From Podochytrium sp. JEL0797 (lineage: Eukaryota; Chytridiomycota; Chytridiomycetes; Chytridiales; Chytriomycetaceae), in the NCBI GenBank assembly GCA_027596195.1, contig JADGJG010000011.1, positions 45,070 through 109,069 of the forward strand: a DNA stretch of 64,000 nucleotides, in the 5' to 3' direction. Shown here one piece after another: positions 11,506 through 21,508 of the stretch. Within the stretch, counting starts at the first letter, position 1; every line of letters starts with the position of its first letter. The notes under the pieces were generated by a model. That model was not told where the DNA came from, searched no databases, and saw only the letters and a list, made by a program, of their open reading frames with translations. A program made the translations under genes and the position numbers.

Positions 11506-14184
11506 TTATTTTTCGAAGTATATATCACATTTCTCCCTCTCCATCAAATGCAAATCTTCATGGCCCCGCAAAGGAACAATAAAATGTTTCTTTTTCGTCC
11601 CACCAGGCAGACCTCGACGAGGATTCGGCCTTGTGATCATCAAATCGTCGGTAATCCAGCCGTTTGCCATCAACCATTCCAACAAAACCTTGATCCTCGC
11701 CTGAGTCTCACTAAATCTCCACCAGGAAGCAAAAGTGTCTCGACGTGGAACCCAATCACCACCCCCCCTCAGCAAAATCTCCGCCAGATCATTCTTCTTC
11801 ACGACCTTTGCAACCACATCAACGCCCGCGCCATTCACCCCCTTCTTAGCCCTTTTCGCCCCAGCACTGCCACTACCACCACTACCACCGCTTGCAGAAG
11901 CCCCCCCTTGCTTCAAAAACGTGAATAAAGCCTCCAGCTCAGACCTCTCCACCAGCCTCTCTTCTACCAAACAAATCACAACCTCCATCATGGCCTTCAG
12001 CTGATCGTAATAATTGATGCCCTTCTCCCAACTCTTTCCTCCAATACAGTTGCTGCACCGCGTCCCACACCTCTCTATAGAAACCCCAAAATGCGCGCTC
12101 ATCCCCTGGATAATGCACTGCGAACTTGCAAGCAGCAGTTTCATGGCTGCCAACTCCCTTCTTTGCGCGACCCAACTGCGCTGCTCCAAATCCACCCCCT
12201 CGTCATAATCCTCCGGCCGGCAGAGAACGTTCTCAATCGAATTTGAGGCTTTGGCCTCGTAGTTCTGCACGACCGCGTTCCCAGGGAGTTTGTCCCTCGC
12301 AATACGGCCACTATGCTGCGCAAAATCCGTGATAGACGTAGGGAAATCGTGGTGGATCGAGAATCGCAAGTCAAACACGTTCACACCCCCTCCAAACGCG
12401 ACGGTTGCGACCATGATTTGGATTTCCCCCGACTTGAACGCTTGCAACCGCGATTCTAGTTCTTTTCGGTCCATTTGGGCGTGGTAGAACGATACGTTCG
12501 AAAACGACTTCGACAACTCGGCATGGAGGGTCTCAACTTGCTTCACGGTGGTACAGTAAATCAAACCACGACGCTCATTCTCGGCCATGCCATTCAGGAG
12601 TTTGAAAGTGCACTGCGTGGGGTTGACACCGGTTTCTTGGTCGACAAAGTAATACGAAATGTTGGATGGTAGAACTGTTGGTGAGCGGAAGGTCGTGAAG
12701 GTGGAGGCAAACATGGTTTCGAGGGTTTCGACAGCAAATGTGCTCAGAGTGGCAGACAGAAAGAGCTTGCGAGACCAAGAGACCGGCAGCAGGCACTTGT
12801 AGCGCTGTGGGTTCAGCACGGCGCAATGGGCTTCGTCCACAACAAGGTTCAGCTTGACGCCCTTGTCAAGAAGCAGTTTGACGAGGTCCTGAATCGCGGG
12901 TGTCGCAAGCATTTCGGGAGCGAGGATCATGGCTTGAAGGCGTTCGGACGAAATAAGCTCAATGATTCGCTTGCGCAATTTGGCAGGAGTTTGCGCGTGA
13001 TAAGCGCCAGTGGAGAGATGGAATCGAGAGCATTCGATTTGCAAATCAAGCTGCAGAGCCACAGATGGAACCACCACGAAAGTGAACTCGTTCGACGGTT
13101 GAAGAGCCAACTCCACTTGGAACACCAACGATTTTCCATCCCCAGTAGGAATACTGAGGACACGAGACTCTAACAAAATAAAAATTTAGAATATAACGAG
13201 AAAATAAACGAAAAACAATTTACCATCCGGACACATCAAAGTGTCCAACTGAATCGGTCTGAACTGGTCAAACTCAAAAACTCGCAGCAAACAGTGCAAA
13301 AAGACGCGCTTCTTTTCCAACTCTCCATCCCCTCGGGCAGGGGCAATGCTCTTTCTCGCGTTACAACCTCTACACAGCAAATCCACATCTCTCACGTGCA
13401 AGTGGCAATCACAACAGTTGGTAACCACATTCCAGCCCTCTTCGAACTGAGCCCAAGGTGGTCTCTCAGCATCCACTCCTTCAATCGGATTTTGCGCATA
13501 CGCTCGTCCATATTCGATAAACGCGGACCTGACATCCACTCCACCGAGATTCCCCTTTGCCTCCGCCACCATGTCCGCCCTCCTCACTTGCTTCCGCTTC
13601 AAAACCTCATTAGTTGCTTCACGATGCTGCTCCTTCTCCTCACACCACTTCTCCAAGTTGGCGCGATCGTTGGAATCAGCTCCAATCGGGCAACCAGCAA
13701 GATCTCTCAAAAACTCCATCAACCGCATCCACCCATCATTCCAACTCACAAGCCACAATTCCATGCGCACTGGATACGTTCCCCAGAAATCTACACTCTT
13801 GTCGATAAAGTGCTTGTCCGATTTGTGGGTAGCTTCATTCAAGCAAGACACCTTGTCCGTGACTCGGTTTTGGCCCTCCACCAGCTTGAACAGCTTCACA
13901 ACCCTTGCGCGGAGCGTTTCAATGAAAGCTGGCGACCGTTCGCGCAGGTCCGGATGCAAATGAAGAGACTGGTTGTTCTTGTGGTTGCAGATTTGCTCCC
14001 AGCACTTGTCATGGTTGCCTTGGTGGTGGGCAACCCACTGGTGAAGTTGGTCCGAGACCAACTCTTCCGTAATCTCCTCTCGGGAGAGAAGCTTGGCTTT
14101 TGGGTTGCGCAAAGGAAAGAAAAAACACGCGCTCTTATAGCGCTCAAACCACTCAAAATGGAAAATCGAAGAAAAATCCCGCAT
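11506..14184 (-). CDS. Transposase C-terminal domain fused to RecQ-type DNA helicase
   Basis: Two exons are joined by a GT-AG intron at about 13177-13223 that restores FRPIQLDTLMCPD to ESRVLSIPTGDGKS in phase. The upstream exon carries motifs I associate with Mutator-like/Kolobok transposase C-termini: HHQGNHDKCW, a candidate catalytic glutamate in CLNEATH, and LVSWNDGW. A four-cysteine motif follows (CCDCH...CRGC). The helicase part has motif I TGDGKS, motif II VVDEAHC, motif III LSATL, motif V VATVAFGGGVN and motif VI QHSGRIARD. A cysteine cluster (CGTRCSNC) resembles the RecQ zinc-binding site. A ~25-residue Gly/Ser/Ala linker (GGSGGSGSAGAK) precedes a C-terminal helical domain. The start at ATG 14184 is the first in frame; the true protein probably continues upstream into the transposase core. 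Confidence 0.8.
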
Positions 14185-14228
14185 GCACCAGCTGCACGCG
14201 CCATCACCGAATCACTGTAGGAATACAA

Positions 14229-15070
14229 CTTACACCAACACCATAGGAAAAGAGCCCGCGTGCACCAACTATATAAATGCCATCAGCGAGATACGATAAA
14301 AACCGATTGGGATCGAAATCCTTGCAATGACTTTGCCAAGCACTCAAAAGCCAAGCGTATAAGCTATTTCATCCAGAAACAACCGCGCACTTCGACTCCG
14401 CAAAGTGTTTCTGGCACCCAAAGTGAGGAGAGAATCCAAATCACCATCAATCACAATCTCCAGTGCAAATGCATCCTCTCCATCACGTCTCAGCTCCTCC
14501 AACACCTGGAAAAACTCAGAATTCATATCAATAGTCTCCTCCAAAACAAAGTGTTCCATCTGCCCAGCGGACTTAGCAAAATTTCCACCTCGCAAAATCC
14601 CAATGACAGTCTCGTTATTCTCCACCCTCCTCAACTGAGGCTTCAAAGCAAATTTCATGGCCAAACAAGGCATTTTTGGGTACCCCGGAACATCCTCTGC
14701 GGCCAAAAATTTGCTTGCGCACTCATTGGCATCTCGCCACGAAGTCCACGCCGCATCAAATCCAACCCCAATAACAGGCTTCTCCTTCTCCCTGCGATCA
14801 TTAATGATTGCTACCAAGGCATCCTTTCGAGATTCAGCACCTCGAGCGGCAATGGTGTCCTTCAGGGGCTTTGTGACGTTCTTGCTGAACATGCATTGGA
14901 TCCAAAGAGATGGCAAAACTTGATAATCAGCGATGGTCCGACACCAGAGGCCAACGGTGAAAGGTGGTACATGTTTGTGAAGGTGGAATTGGATTCTCCG
15001 ATGTCTGCGCATTGAAAGCTGATGACGCCTTTGCTTTTTTCGCAACAGGGGAGCTTGACAGTGACTTGGT
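14229..15070 (-). pseudogene. Transposase core (DDE/RNase H type), reading frame interrupted
   Basis: The minus strand encodes WCRTIADYQVLPSLW and VIGVGFDAAWTSWRDAN, which resemble the region around the first catalytic aspartate of Kolobok/Mutator-like transposases. It also encodes LEIVIDGDLDS, a candidate second aspartate, before a stop at 14344. A different frame just upstream gives YQVTVKLPCC and SFQCADIGES. Another just downstream gives SHCKDFDPNRFLSYLADG, like the transposase element with D-P-N-H. I could not join these frames with convincing introns. Either unrecognised introns or frameshifts separate them. Catalytic residues are assigned by pattern only. Confidence 0.55.
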
Positions 15071-15087
15071 AGCCCTAAGTTAGAAAT

Positions 15088-16254
15088 TTACCGCGTTCCT
15101 TGATCTTGTTGAGGTTCCTCGCATAGGATCTCGACCGCATGGGCAACAGGAAGAGAGAGCAAGCTCGACAAACTTGGCACTGTCGCAAAACATGCTGGAA
15201 CCGAGATCGCAATCGTCTTTTCGCAGCAAATAACTACATCGACATTAGCTTTATTTCTCTTATGAAAACGCAACATAAACCCTTGATGAAAATACACATA
15301 CTTGGCAACATCACGCACACTTCCCCCATCCCCCCCACCAGCCACAGCCTCCGCCATGCTTTGCTTCAGCGTTTCTGTTGCACCCACTCGCTTCTTCAAG
15401 CTCCTCACATCCCCTTTCAAACGCGCCACATCCTCCTTGTTCTTCGAAACCGCAGCGACAACTCGTTTGGCTGACGCTTTGCTGGACAGCCTGGCGACAA
15501 CGACATCCATGAACGCATCCGACTGGTTTGGGGCAGCAATATTCGAAATCGCCTTGAGAAGAGCAATCGCGCATTGTGCTGTCTGCAATTTCGTGTTTTA
15601 GAATTTGCCGCAACATGGGTTGGTGTCAGCTTACCTGGTTGACTCGACGAGTGCTGAGCTTCGACATTTCCGTCAGAATAGATGAAGAAACAACCTTTTC
15701 GCCCGGTGAAAGAAGAAGCTCAACAAGTTGTTTCAAGGACTGAACGAAATCGAGACTTGCGGCAGATTCGGGGATTCGAGCTGCATCGCTGCTGGAGCCA
15801 GGCTGCACGTTTTCGGAAGCGTGAGACTCGTTCTCGGACGAACCGCCGTCATAGAAGGAACCGTCATCGAAAGCGTTTGGATCCTCGTCAAAAATAGTTG
15901 AGATCTCGACAAGCCGGATTCGCTTCGCGCCCCCGCCAGGGCCGTACGTGTTGTAGGCAACGGTGATCGATTGCTGGCTGGCCAGTTTCGCAGGTCTGGG
16001 GCCGGCAAGTTTCGCAGGTCTGGCGTCCGCAGGAGAAGGAGGAGCGGGAGGTGCCGATCATTCTCGTTCGAGGAGGATTGAGGCAGTTGCGGCAGAGGTG
16101 GCAGAGGCGGCCGAGTTGAACTGGCAGCATCTTGAGAAACCCTCACAGTTGAATCGTTTTCGGAGCGCAGAACTGCTGCCGGTTGTAAGGGCGTGCGAGG
16201 CTGCGTTGCAGTGGGCGGGGATGGCATTGGATTCGCCGATGGCATGGCTTCCAT
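15088..16254 (-). CDS. N-terminal region of the transposon protein
   Basis: One frame (from about 15960 down to 15626) reads AYNTYGPGGGAKRIRLVEIS, then an acidic Ser-rich stretch (FDEDPNAFDDGSFYDGG) and a helical part. An intron of about 50 nt (about 15583-15635) joins it to a second block with helices and a coiled coil (15088-15582), containing VYFHQGFMLRFHKRN. A proline-rich start (MEAMPSANPMPSPP, 16254) is in another frame and its connection is unresolved. No domain was recognised; its position suggests a DNA-binding or regulatory N-terminus of the transposase. Confidence 0.45.
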
Positions 16255-16839
16255 GTCGGAATTTTCGTGTCATTTTCGTGGGAAAACAAAGTGGGGAGCA
16301 TTAAACCCACTGCCCTGTCAGACACATTGTATTTGGGGAGGCCAGGACTAGTAGAGTCAGTGCAGAAGTGATCGTACTTGCTTCCAGCTGAATCTGAGAT
16401 ACAAATTCGACCAGGTAAAAGCGCTCAAGCTCTTCGACATCCAAGATTGAAATTCGACCTGGCAAACGTCGAATAGCCGTTCGACTGGGATTTCAGACGA
16501 AATTGGACAGAAATCGACTTTTCTCAGTAAATAGTAATCCGTCTGAGCCAATTTTAAGTGGAATCTGTTCGCATAGTATAAACATACTTTATCATTGAGT
16601 TTAAATGGGATTGCTCGATTTTTGAGACTGGAATAGCTTTTGGCGTGGGCCGAAAACACCTCCAAAAGGAGGGAGCCCCCAAAGAGTGAGATTTATTTTT
16701 TATAAAAAGTCCAGCTAACCTGTACTTCGAAGCTCAATCATCTGTGCGTATACAAAGTTTCAAAGTGATTGGGGCAGTGAGTCTGTCGTGGCGCTTGCTC
16801 GACAAACCAGGCTCAAACTCATTTCCTCCGCCATACATT
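16255..16839. other. Transposon 5' non-coding segment
   Basis: This lies between the first transposon codons and the right terminal repeat. It is AT-rich in part with no open frame of note and probably holds the element promoter and subterminal transposase-binding sites. No exact internal repeats of the terminal sequence were seen. Confidence 0.5.
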
Positions 16840-16878
16840 TTTTTTGTCGAAATTTTTAGGGGGGAGGGCCCCGGTCCC
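16840..16878 (-). repeat. Right terminal inverted repeat
   Basis: Reverse complement of 11335-11373 with a single mismatch, followed by TTAA at 16879-16882. Confidence 0.9.
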
Positions 16879-16942
16879 TTAAAAAAGATGATTGTTTTTT
16901 CTCAAAAAAGTAAGCGATAAAAAATGAAAAAAGGTTAGGACG

Positions 16943-19201
16943 CTATGGGGATTGCGTTTTCAAGATTGCAGATCTGGGGCTCGGAACGATCAAGTGCGCA
17001 GGGGTCAAATGCCCATGGGACAAATGCGGGGCATGCCTTCCTGGAACCTCCACTAAAACATGGGCGCTTAAAGTCGATCGACCCTTCTCATGATGACCTG
17101 GCGGAAATTCCTTGCCGCTGCGATTCTGGCTCATGTTGTTGCTCATATTGCTCCTGTGGATGGAAATCATGCTGGCCGACAAGTCGTGCACGAACTTGTT
17201 TGCGTCAATTTTCCCATCTTCGCCGATACACCCTTCAGGAACTTGACCGCCGTCTGCGAGACGGCCCAACTGCTTCTGGATGAATTCTTCCTCGGGGGTC
17301 GAGATGAGGTGGAAGCGGTGGTAAACCACAAATTCGATTGTCATGACACCGAGCTTTCCGAGACATACAAACAGAGTTTCTCTCATGATTTCTTGGAGAA
17401 AGAGTTCAATCAAGGCGGAAGTGAAGGCGACGAGTGAGATGACGGCCATAAGGATTCCCCAAAAGTTGCCGAGGTCGAAGGGACGTCTTGGTGGGGTGGG
17501 TTTTGGGGGAAGGGATTAGCCAGGCTATGCGCGAAAAGAATGCGTGGAAGCTTACTTCAAGTTTGGAAAAATGAGCTTCATGCGAATATAGGCTGCCGAA
17601 ACAGATAAGTAGGCGAAAATCGCGTACAGGAGACTGCCGTTGAGAAGCGCTTGTCCAACGACTCCGGCAGATTCTAACAAATCACGCATCAGCAGGACGT
17701 ACTGAAATCACGTGAACCAAGCTAAAAGAGAACGAACCAAATTGGAGAATCAAAGCAATCACGACAGTCAACACGCAGGCCAGAACCGAGGCGTTGAATG
17801 GAGATTTTGTAGACTCCGTCGTTTTACTATACAGTTGTGGGTAGTATCCGACCTTGCTGAGTGCGTAAATTTGTCTCGACGTAAAATACGTGTAACACAT
17901 CATACTGTGATAGTAAATGCGCGTTCAGAAAAATGCACGGATAGCAGTGAGATGTTCAAACTCACCAGTTAATTAGCGCCGGAATATAGAATAAGCTATA
18001 GAGAATTTTGGCAACTGTTCCGCCATCGATCAAAAGATCCATGTTCCAGGTTGAGAGGAACGCGTCAATCATGGGGTCGTTCAGTCCCCGAAGTTGGCCA
18101 ACTCCTGGCGAAAGGCCCGGAACCAAAATGATAACATAAGAAATAACGCAGTAAACTAGGATCATTGCGTAAATCATGAGTTTTGGGGCCTGTGAAAAGT
18201 ATTGACTCTCGTCGGCGAGAAGTGGAGCACCCTCGATTCCAAGTACAGTCCAAACTTGACTGAAAGTGGACATCCAGAGTCCGGAAGTGCCAAGTGGGAA
18301 AAGCAAGTCGTATGTGGTTGGTGTTCCAGTGAAATCAGCCGGAAGAAATTCTGCGGCGCTTTGGATCGCGTTTTGGTTCAAATTGTAAGAAGGCTAGAAA
18401 TAATGCATGCAGTATGAGTAATTGATCAAGAAATTAAACCTTGGGTGTTACCATAGCAGCCATAACGATACAGAATCCACCAACGACTTCAAGAAAGAGT
18501 GTGACGGCGCAAATTCTGGCAATGTACTTGACTCCTGCATAATGTGCTCCGAGCATAAGGAACATTGCTGGAATCCAATACAAAGGTGCAAATTTCTCAT
18601 CCGTGTTGAAAATCTGACTGCATGTGGTTCCAAAAAAATAAAAGGCCTCTCCGGCTACGAGAATATACTCCCAGGCTTCGCAAGATCCCACAAAGTATCC
18701 TACGTATGGTCCTGTTATGATTGCAGAATCGTTTTGTTAGATTAGGAAATGAATTCGACGCGTGTGAGAGTTACCAAACGCGGCTCTGGCAAAGACAGCC
18801 ATTCCTCCGTTGAATGGAAGCATAGCCATCAACTCAATTAAATTGAGAACAAAGCACAGATAACATGAAAGACCGAGAAATGTTGCGACGAGAAGATTTC
18901 CCCATCCATATCCGAGAAGGGTGTTCCAGGTGAACGGAGCTCCGAGACACACCGAAGGTGAAGCAAACATGATGAAAAGCATAAAAGCGGAAACACCGGT
19001 ACTATCGAGGGATCTCTTCTCGAGGAACTCGCCGTCGCATTCCTTGTAGCGACATGTTTCTGACCCGAAGACGTTGAACACGTGAACCTGCGGCGGTGCT
19101 GGGACATCGGGTGCGCCAGTTTTCGCCGCGATCGGCGTTCCTGTTTTCATGTGGGACTGGGCCGGTTGGGCATTCGGGGAGGGGGCCTCCGAGTTTGTCA
19201 T
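16943..19201 (-). CDS. APC-superfamily amino acid / ethanolamine-type permease
   Basis: A polytopic plasma-membrane transporter with a hydrophilic N-terminus (start ATG 19199-19201, MTNSEAPSPNAQ) and about 12 hydrophobic segments across some six exons. Examples are AFMLFIMFASPSVCLGAPF, LLVATFLGLSCYLCFVLNLI, ILVAGEAFYFFG and FLEVVGGFCIVMAAMV. The arrangement and the APC-like ELMAMLPFNGGMAVFARAAFGP support this family; substrate cannot be read from sequence. A ~110-residue hydrophilic C-terminus follows the last membrane segment (MTIEFVVYHRF). The stop (TAG, 16943-16945) lies just 60 bp from the transposon edge, so the 3' UTR or polyadenylation of this gene may now use transposon sequence. Confidence 0.8.
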
Positions 19202-20134
19202 AACGGATTCCTGACAATTTTTTCCCAGTTTTAATTTTCGGAGATTATTTATTTTAGAAAGAAGAAGGAGGATCGCCCCCGTTTGGGAAAAATGGTCTGG
19301 TGGATGCTGAACAAAAAAGAATATGAAGAGATGTTAAGATGGTTTAGCAGTGCGTGACAGTGTTTCAAGGGCGGGTCTATGGGATTCAGTAATGACATAG
19401 AAGAGGTGGCATTGAAGTGACGTCAGAGAGAAGGGCAAGGGTGTGTCCGGCAACAGAGGTCAGAAATTTCCAGGTGGTCAAAAGAGAGAAAGTCAAGGTA
19501 TCGGGCAACAGCGTGTTGATGTCGAAAGCGGAATCTCTTTCCGACACCGAATGGAAGATGAGTCACCTTTTTTTTCTCAAAGATTTACATAACTGACAAT
19601 TTGCAACACACTTCCTTCTTCAAACATACAGTATAGTATTTTTTGGGGAGAAAGAAAAATTGGCAAAATTAACTTCTTCATTATCCTCCTTGCTAATTTT
19701 TTTTGAATTTTCCCCGCGCACGCACGCGTTCAAATCTGGATTCGACTGCATTCAAAAAACTTTGAAACAAGCGTTGTGAGGGATGGTGTGATGCTCTTCA
19801 GAGGGTGGTAGGTGGGTTTCACACGCTTGTGTACAAAACGCGTTGAAACGATTGATTCAACTGCAGTGAAAACATTGGAGGAAGCACCCGCGGAGGGAGG
19901 GTGGTGATCTTCAGAAAGGGGAGGGTGTGGTAGGTGAGTTTCTTTTTATCCCCTTCTTCCTCACGCATGTGTAAAACGCGTTGAATTTCAAGTCACCTTA
20001 TTCTAAACTTTGAATGAAGTATTGGATGATGGGTTATCGTTAGGAAAGCTTAGAGATACTTATATAAATGATTAGTTTCTTTGAGAATTTGTTTATTTGC
20101 AAGTATTCCTGTCTCTGTTCACTCCCTCTGATTT
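19202..20134. other. Intergenic region with a short degenerate direct repeat
   Basis: This holds the upstream region of the permease and the 3' flank of the PRKRIP1-like gene. No coding frame is credible. A pair of related segments is present at about 19778-19850 and 19878-19990 (gaggg.tgg.tggt..g..tcttcaga, ggtaggtg.gtttc, cacgc.tgtgta.aaacgcgttga). Confidence 0.6.
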
Positions 20135-21068
20135 TCATTCCGCTTCATCTGCCTTTGAATCTTTCTCTGCAGAGGATTCCGCGCTTCCTTCCTTCTCGTG
20201 CTCAGTCTCCGCAGCGATTGAAGAAGCCGCATCACCCGCTTCCGAATCCTTTGCATTCTCGCCATCCCCTGCAGAAGCCACAGTCTCCTCCACCTTCTCA
20301 TCCTTCTCATCCTTCCCATCCTTCTCGACATGATCCGCAGCAACCGAAGCATCCGAATCATCCCCCCCTTCTTCATCGTCCACATTCGCCCCCTTGGCCT
20401 TCTTCTTCTTGTCTTTGGATCCACCCTTGTTGCGTCGTTTCCGCTTCTCGCGCTTTTTGGCCGTCTTTTCCTCTTCGGCGAGGCGCGCCGAGTCCATGCG
20501 TTCCGTGTATTCTTGGGCCTCTTTTTCCTGTTGCGAGTGTGTGAGTGGGTGGGAGTGACGGAGCATAAATGACTAAGAGTGCATGATTTGAATGGGATTG
20601 GATGCGTGGGCGATCTCGGCAAGGGTAAATGTCGGGAACTGCGCGCTTGTTCTGATGAACGCATTTCGAAATACGCCCCCCCAGCATTTCGAAACACAAG
20701 CACACACACAGACAGACGAGAGAATGAATTACCTTCCTCTCTTTGATATCCATGCCATGCAAGCGCGCATACTCTTTTCGCCTCAGGGAGCGGTAGACGT
20801 GGAACTCGCCGGACCCCGCACCGGCACTTGATCCCTGCACGTTGCGCACAAAGTCGACGGGGCCACGTGTTTTTTGCTCGTGGTTGCGTTTCGAGACGGG
20901 CAGTTCGATGGGTTTGTCGATGCGGTCCATGAGTTTGTTGATTTTCATTGCGGTGATCTGGGGTGTGTTGTGTGCGGTGTAAGAGGAGTATAAAGAGAGG
21001 GCAGATCACACCTCCTTGTGGTTCGTGAGACGCTTTGTCTTTGTTTTGGCATCGTCAGAGTCGCTCAT
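20135..21068 (-). CDS. PRKRIP1-like spliceosomal protein
   Basis: Three exons. Exon 1 (21068-21012) encodes MSDSDDAKTKTKRLTNHKE. Exon 2 holds the family core DFVRNVQGSSAGAGSGEFHV followed by YRSLRRKEYARL. Exon 3 holds a helix with ARLAEEEKTAKKREKRKRR and a long acidic low-complexity tail rich in D, E, A and S. In animals PRKRIP1 is a nuclear RNA-binding protein that bridges the C-complex spliceosome, and the SSAGAGSGEFHVYR block is diagnostic. The acidic tail is longer than I expect for animal members. Its start codon lies 27 bp from that of the divergent ADA3 gene. Confidence 0.88.
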
Positions 21069-21095
21069 CGAAAGATAAAAAAAAAAACAAGTGTC
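21069..21095. promoter_or_regulatory. 27-bp divergent start-codon gap (shared promoter)
   Basis: Only 27 bp, mostly a purine run (aaagataaaaaaaaaaa), separate the ATG of the PRKRIP1-like gene on the minus strand from the ATG of ADA3 on the plus strand. Transcripts must either start within this gap with almost no leader or overlap antiparallel at their 5' ends. Confidence 0.7.
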
Positions 21096-21463
21096 ATGGA
21101 CAAGACTGCACCCCCTGGTGTAATGTCCGAAAAGACACGTGCCATTGCACTCGACTACACTGAGGTAGCGCTGTCCTCTGCGCGCGAGGTTCCTGGGCTT
21201 CTTTTGCGACTGGCGGGCGGCGGCGTCGCAGTGCAGGGCAGCGAGCTTCTGCGGCTGCGCGACGAGCTGGCGGCGCTGAGAGCCGCGGCGGCGCTGCGCG
21301 AGACGAAGGTGCAGGCAAACGAGGCAAAGGTGCGGCGCTGGCTCGACGCGAATGCCGCGATGCCAATCCCGGGTGCGACACAACAGGCATTGAAGAAGCC
21401 AAAACACCTCGACGATCAACAACTACTGCTGCAGCAACAGCAACAGCAACAACAACCAACAAT

Positions 21464-21508
<45 letters not shown>

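Larger units (their letters stand above)
11331..16882 (-). mobile_element. DNA transposon with TTAA target sites and 39-bp terminal inverted repeats (Kolobok-like)
   Basis: Two 39-bp sequences face each other at 11335-11373 and 16840-16878, beginning GGGACCGGGGCCCTCC and differing at one position. Each is bordered on the outside by TTAA (11331-11334 and 16879-16882), the expected target-site duplication. TTAA duplications are known for piggyBac and Kolobok; the GGG end and the transposase-like motifs inside favour Kolobok. The coding content is on the minus strand: a proline-rich N-terminal region, a transposase core, a transposase C-terminal part and a RecQ-type helicase. The element lies 60 bp beyond the stop codon of the permease gene. 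The transposase frames do not join cleanly, so the copy may be inactive. Confidence 0.85.

Noticed and set aside
11506..13176. Telomere-linked RecQ helicase (subtelomeric gene)
   Set aside because: The helicase lies inside a TIR/TTAA element, spliced to a transposase domain and far from any telomeric repeat.
15075..15091. 17-nt mini-intron (gtaaatttctaacttag), with a 19-nt one at 14215-14233
   Set aside because: Both look like complete tiny introns, but removing them does not restore the transposase frame (stops follow in the resulting frame).
11331..16882. Crypton or Academ type element
   Set aside because: No tyrosine-recombinase R-H-R-Y motifs and no XPG nuclease; TTAA duplications do not fit Cryptons.
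11331..16882. piggyBac element
   Set aside because: TTAA fits, but piggyBac ends usually start with C-rich CCY, and the transposase motifs here resemble Mutator-like/Kolobok enzymes.
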